NCBI GenBank assembly: GCA_934370915.1
Contig: CAKRNI010000170.1
Span: 1-5,742, forward strand
Direction: 5' to 3'
DNA: 5,742 nt
Source of the DNA: an uncultured Lachnospiraceae bacterium
GTDB lineage: Bacteria > Bacillota > Clostridia > Lachnospirales > Lachnospiraceae
Part shown: one piece after another, positions 5,245-5,742 of the stretch
Layout of the letters: each line of letters starts with the position of its first letter
How positions within the stretch are numbered: the first letter of the stretch is position 1
Notes under the pieces: generated by a model
What the model was told of the DNA's origin: nothing
Database searches by the model: none
What the model saw: only the letters and a program-made list of their open reading frames with translations
Translations under genes and position numbers: made by a program

Positions 5245-5664
5245 TTATAAAGCAACCAGCACCATATCTTTTGCAGATTCCGGAAGTTCTTCACCATCCA
5301 TGGATACACTTAATACAAAGTTTACATGATACTTTGTACTGATCTGATCCAGCTCTGCGAGTGTTGCGGTGATATCTTCTCCCTCAAGGCCGGCAAGCTT
5401 TAAGAAGCTGTCAAGATACATAGCCTCGAGATCGTGATCCTGAGAAATAATTCCACAGATAAAGCCGATAAAGCCTTCAGCCGTACTTACGGAGAACTCA
5501 GCTACGTTGATTAAACGGATCCTGTTGTTAAGCTCGTACATATGTTTCGAACTCTTATCAAGATATACGACTGAGCCTTTTGCCTCTTTCACAGCTGTGT
5601 TAGCCATGTCAAGTAAATATTTAGTTTTTCCTTTTCCCTTCCGTCCTGCGATGATCTGAACCAT
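5245..5664 (-). CDS. Uncharacterised small P-loop protein
   Basis: I do not recognise a characterised function. The 139-residue protein opens with strand VQIIAG and Walker A motif GRKGKGKT (7-14; GxxxxGKT), then helix TKYLLDMANTAVKEA. Strand VVYLDKS follows, and a Walker B-like strand AMYLDSF with Asp85. A later strand FVLSVSMDG and a final MVLVAL resemble the end of a RecA-like core. No signal peptide or membrane segment is evident. Such Clostridia proteins are sometimes labelled PilT-like from the P-loop alone; the length and lack of PilT motifs make a pilus motor unlikely. ATG 5664 follows AAGGAGGAG (5671-5679). It has its own terminator and a TATAAT box upstream, so it is monocistronic and its link to the SRP operon may be only positional. 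An ATP/GTP-binding regulatory or kinase role is possible but unproven. Confidence 0.85.
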   Translation of the reverse strand: MVQIIAGRKGKGKTKYLLDMANTAVKEAKGSVVYLDKSSKHMYELNNRIRLINVAEFSVSTAEGFIGFICGIISQDHDLEAMYLDSFLKLAGLEGEDITATLAELDQISTKYHVNFVLSVSMDGEELPESAKDMVLVAL

Positions 5665-5723
5665 AATGCACTCCTCCTTGGATTTTATATATTTTGTATA
5701 AAAAATCTCTTGTTTGTAAATTT

Positions 5724-5729
5724 ATTATA
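5724..5729 (-). promoter_or_regulatory. Perfect TATAAT -10 box upstream of the P-loop gene
   Basis: TATAAT on the minus strand lies 60 bases before the start codon at 5664. With a 17-bp spacer its -35 would be at 5747-5752, outside the window, so the promoter cannot be completed. A start near 5717 would give a leader of about 50 AT-rich bases. The surroundings are AT-rich, which raises the chance of a fortuitous match. Confidence 0.5.
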
Positions 5730-5742
5730 GACTATTTGCTGA

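Noticed and set aside
1..5742. CRISPR arrays, tRNA or rRNA genes, SRP RNA, insertion sequences, phage or defence genes.
   Set aside because: None seen: no regularly spaced repeats, no cloverleaf, no transposase, and all coding space is accounted for by conserved housekeeping genes and one unknown.

Overview
The window is a compact housekeeping segment, and every supportable gene lies on the minus strand. Reading in the direction of transcription (right to left), the order is: an uncharacterised P-loop protein, ylxM, ffh, rpsP, khpA, rimM, trmD, rplS and lepB. The left edge stops on what looks like the ribosome binding site of one further gene. This is the conserved Firmicutes signal-recognition-particle / ribosome-maturation cluster. 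The GC content is close to balanced, ylqD is absent between khpA and rimM (B. subtilis has it), and the protein sequences (for example Ffh ending in KLPF) point to an anaerobic Clostridia, most likely a Lachnospiraceae member. The genus cannot be fixed from this window.

Right end (about 5179-5742): a monocistronic 139-residue P-loop protein of unknown function. It has a strong Shine-Dalgarno, an upstream TATAAT box whose -35 lies outside the window, and a 15-bp hairpin terminator downstream. About 150 bases of non-coding, partly very AT-rich DNA separate it from the next operon.

Centre (1297-5029): a near-consensus promoter (TTGACA, 17 bp, TATGAT) drives ylxM-ffh-rpsP-khpA-rimM-trmD with gaps of 10 to 79 bases. 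The products act together on protein targeting (YlxM, Ffh) and 30S assembly (S16, RimM). They also cover RNA binding (KhpA) and tRNA m1G37 methylation (TrmD). A weak secondary promoter may lie before rpsP.

Left (1-1296): rplS looks like its own unit. It has an extended -10 promoter, a structured leader resembling the L19 autoregulatory leader, and a textbook terminator. lepB (type I signal peptidase) follows with no convincing promoter of its own.

I did not find an undescribed multi-gene system here. The observations most worth checking are an Asp-to-Glu change at the TrmD catalytic position, a predicted 5' UTR of only about 12 nt on the ffh operon that begins at the Shine-Dalgarno and sits in an interrupted palindrome, and the unknown P-loop protein.
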